DNA of 64,000 bases from Lachnospiraceae bacterium (lineage in GTDB: Bacteria > Bacillota > Clostridia > Lachnospirales > Lachnospiraceae), in contig JAJQDT010000173.1 in the NCBI GenBank assembly GCA_021202075.1, positions 6,572 to 70,571 on the forward strand, read 5' to 3'. Position numbers and translations under genes: made by a program. Each line of letters begins with the position of its first letter. The stretch's first letter is position 1. Below, piece after piece: positions 62,519 through 64,000 of the stretch. The notes under the pieces were generated by a model. The model searched no databases. It had not been told where the DNA came from and was given only the letters and a program-made list of their open reading frames with translations.

Positions 62519-62839
62519 CTCATTTTTCCTCCTCAGACTTATTTTGATTGAGCAGGGGGCAGCTTTAGCCGCAAAATACCCTGCCCGACCCTGTGCATCA
62601 TATTGCCGGAGCCAATAGCCCGTGATTCCGGCAGTAAAAGATATAGTATATGTTATGCAGCAAACCCGAATGAGTGAAAAATATACGCTCGGGTTCACTG
62701 TTCTCTTGCAAAGCGCGGTCTGCGTCGAGGCTTTTATGGTCTGCGATAGCGCCGCCCAAACGCGAAGCGAAGAGCGCTTCCATTCGCGCGTAAGGCGGTG
62801 CAGGATGCATAAGTTATTTCGTAACAGATCCTGGGGGTG
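62519..62839. other. 321-bp gap between pepC and the GH42 gene
   Basis: Holds R1 copy C at 62720-62832 and a 7-bp hairpin AACCCGA / TCGGGTT at 62663-62695. No gene seen. Confidence 0.55.
62720..62832 (+). repeat. Dispersed repeat R1, copy C, with an internal insertion
   Basis: Starts CTGCGTCGAGGCTTTTATGG and ends GTAACAGATCCT like copies A and B, but about 40 extra bases sit in the middle (GCGCCGCCCAAACGCGAAG ...), including a GAAGCG/CGCTTC hairpin. It ends eight bases before the stop codon of the GH42 gene. Confidence 0.85.
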
Positions 62840-64000
62840 TCAGGACATGGCAGCCAGAATCCGCACCCCCTTCGGTTCGAGGACGATCCGGTCTCCCTGC
62901 CGCATCAATACTCCCGACAGCAAATCCCTCCGGTCAGACGGCATCGTCACCTCCATCGGCTCACTGCCATGGTTCAATATATAAAGAACACTCTTTCCAT
63001 TTGCGAACCGTTCAGTTGCTTCAATGTTATGCGAGATAACAGATAAATTCGACATGATGCCGGAATCCTCTCCATTTGGCTCATTGAAAGCCACTCCGGA
63101 AACCGGGGATTCCACACAGGAATCTTCCGCATTGGGAATTCCTTCCTTTATTCTGACACGAATGGCATCAGCTACATCCAGAATCGGTCGGATCCCTTTC
63201 TCTTCCATCCGCTCCCGCAGAAACAGACTGTAAAACTCATCCGAAAGCCGGGTTGCGACGTAATAAGCCTTTCCCTCACCGAACCGGTTGACGGTCAACG
63301 CGGGAGAACCCGCATAGAAATCCTTCTCATAGACGGAGAGGATCTCCGCGCCTTCCGAATGCAGAATATCGCAGAGCAGCCCCGCCGGATAGGCGGTTCC
63401 TTCGTAGGTGATCCGGTTTTTTGTCTCCGGTGGCAGGGCGTCAATCTCCTCGACCCAGATGCCCAGGATGTCGCGCAGCCGCCCCGGGTAGCCGCCCGTG
63501 ATCACGAGGTCATGCTCATCAACGATTCCGGAGAAAAAGGTCGTGATAAACGTACCGCCGCGCCGCACAAAATCGCGGATTTTCTCATCATATCCGGTCT
63601 TTGTCATATAAAATGCAGGCGCAATCAGAATCTCATATCCGTCCAGACTGTCGTCTGTGCCGACAAAATCGACCGCGTAATTCTGCTCCGCCAGCGCCCG
63701 GTAGTAAAGAAAAACCTCATCCAGGTATTTGAATTCTGTGTTAGGGCCGGCCGAGTATTCGAGCGCCCACCAGTTATCCCAGTCAAAATAAATCGCCGCT
63801 TTTGCATGGTTTCTGCCGCCAAGCGTATTGCTTCCAAGCTGCTTCAATTCCGCACCTAACGCCGCAACCTCACGAAATACCCGGGTGTTCTCATTCCCGA
63901 CATGATCAATCACTGCGCCGTGGTATTTTTCACACGCGCCGATGCTCCGCCGCATCTGGAAAAACATGACCGTATCTGCCCCATGCGCGACCGCCTGATA
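62840..64000 (-). CDS. GH42 beta-galactosidase, C-terminal part (cut by window edge)
   Basis: At least 386 residues; the 5' end is outside the window. The end of the catalytic barrel (AHGADTVMFFQMRRS), the trimerisation domain (AAIYFDWDNWWALEYSAGPN, FVRRGGTFITTFFSGIVDEHD) and the beta-sandwich C-terminal domain (LYILNHGSEPMEV) are visible. Hydrolyses terminal beta-galactosides, usually from plant or host oligosaccharides. Reading past the ATG at 63967 keeps similarity up to the edge, so that ATG is not the start. A Ser/Glu/Asn-rich stretch near the end (NAEDSCVESPVSG) may be another insert. Confidence 0.93.
   Translation of the reverse strand, partial: YQAVAHGADTVMFFQMRRSIGACEKYHGAVIDHVGNENTRVFREVAALGAELKQLGSNTLGGRNHAKAAIYFDWDNWWALEYSAGPNTEFKYLDEVFLYYRALAEQNYAVDFVGTDDSLDGYEILIAPAFYMTKTGYDEKIRDFVRRGGTFITTFFSGIVDEHDLVITGGYPGRLRDILGIWVEEIDALPPETKNRITYEGTAYPAGLLCDILHSEGAEILSVYEKDFYAGSPALTVNRFGEGKAYYVATRLSDEFYSLFLRERMEEKGIRPILDVADAIRVRIKEGIPNAEDSCVESPVSGVAFNEPNGEDSGIMSNLSVISHNIEATERFANGKSVLYILNHGSEPMEVTMPSDRRDLLSGVLMRQGDRIVLEPKGVRILAAMS

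Overview
The window reads as a chromosomal segment of a Gram-positive, low-to-mid GC Clostridia bacterium, most likely a Lachnospiraceae. The evidence is gene content and order: TIGR03960/TIGR03936 radical SAM pair next to RNase E/G, an rplU-prp-rpmA-obgE-yhbY-nadD-yqeK-rsfS-lexA run, an L27 precursor with the MNLQFFA-type extension removed by Prp, strong AGGAGG ribosome sites, and sigma-A-like TTGACA/TATAAT promoters. No rRNA, tRNA, CRISPR array, prophage or insertion sequence was seen.

Layout. 0-3.7 kb: end of a histidine operon (hisD, hisB, and a HisA/F-like domain fused to HisI-HisE), preceded by a 78-bp tandem repeat. 4.0-8.1 kb: two radical SAM-associated proteins and RNase E/G. 8.3-12.6 kb, minus strand: an exopolysaccharide control module (CpsB phosphatase, LCP ligase, CpsC, CpsD BY-kinase, LRR surface protein) with its own promoter and terminator, sitting inside an otherwise conserved housekeeping run. 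13.0-18.5 kb: L21 leader, rplU-prp-rpmA, obgE, yhbY, nadD, yqeK, rsfS and an SseB-like protein. 18.7-23.4 kb: lexA, a large secreted DUF1002 protein and a XerS-like tyrosine recombinase. From 23.6 kb to the end almost every gene is on the minus strand: dtd, rluD, lspA, aroB, ylmH, sepF, yggS, an HlyD-like protein; dac and mgsA; the shape and division block rodA, minE, minD, minC, PBP2, mreD, mreC, mreB, radC; flavoproteins, an aluminium-resistance family PLP enzyme, miaA, mutL, mutS, an AAA ATPase, a rhomboid protease (plus), miaB, pepC, and a GH42 beta-galactosidase cut by the window edge.

Most notable points. (1) Between mutL and mutS lies a compact 290-bp locus with two strong convergent promoters, a 32-aa membrane peptide and a shared bidirectional terminator: the layout of a type I toxin-antitoxin system. 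(2) mutL carries an in-frame TAG exactly where a conserved lysine is expected, with the missing C-terminus intact downstream. (3) The coding strand switches beside a XerS-like recombinase and palindromes resembling a dif site, which suggests a replication terminus. (4) Many short spacers, and at least one coding region (mutS), carry degenerate tandem repeats with 11-, 15- or 16-bp periods, a different sequence at each locus. (5) Two dispersed repeat families are present, one with four copies and one with two. Both copies of the latter sit just before a ribosome binding site.
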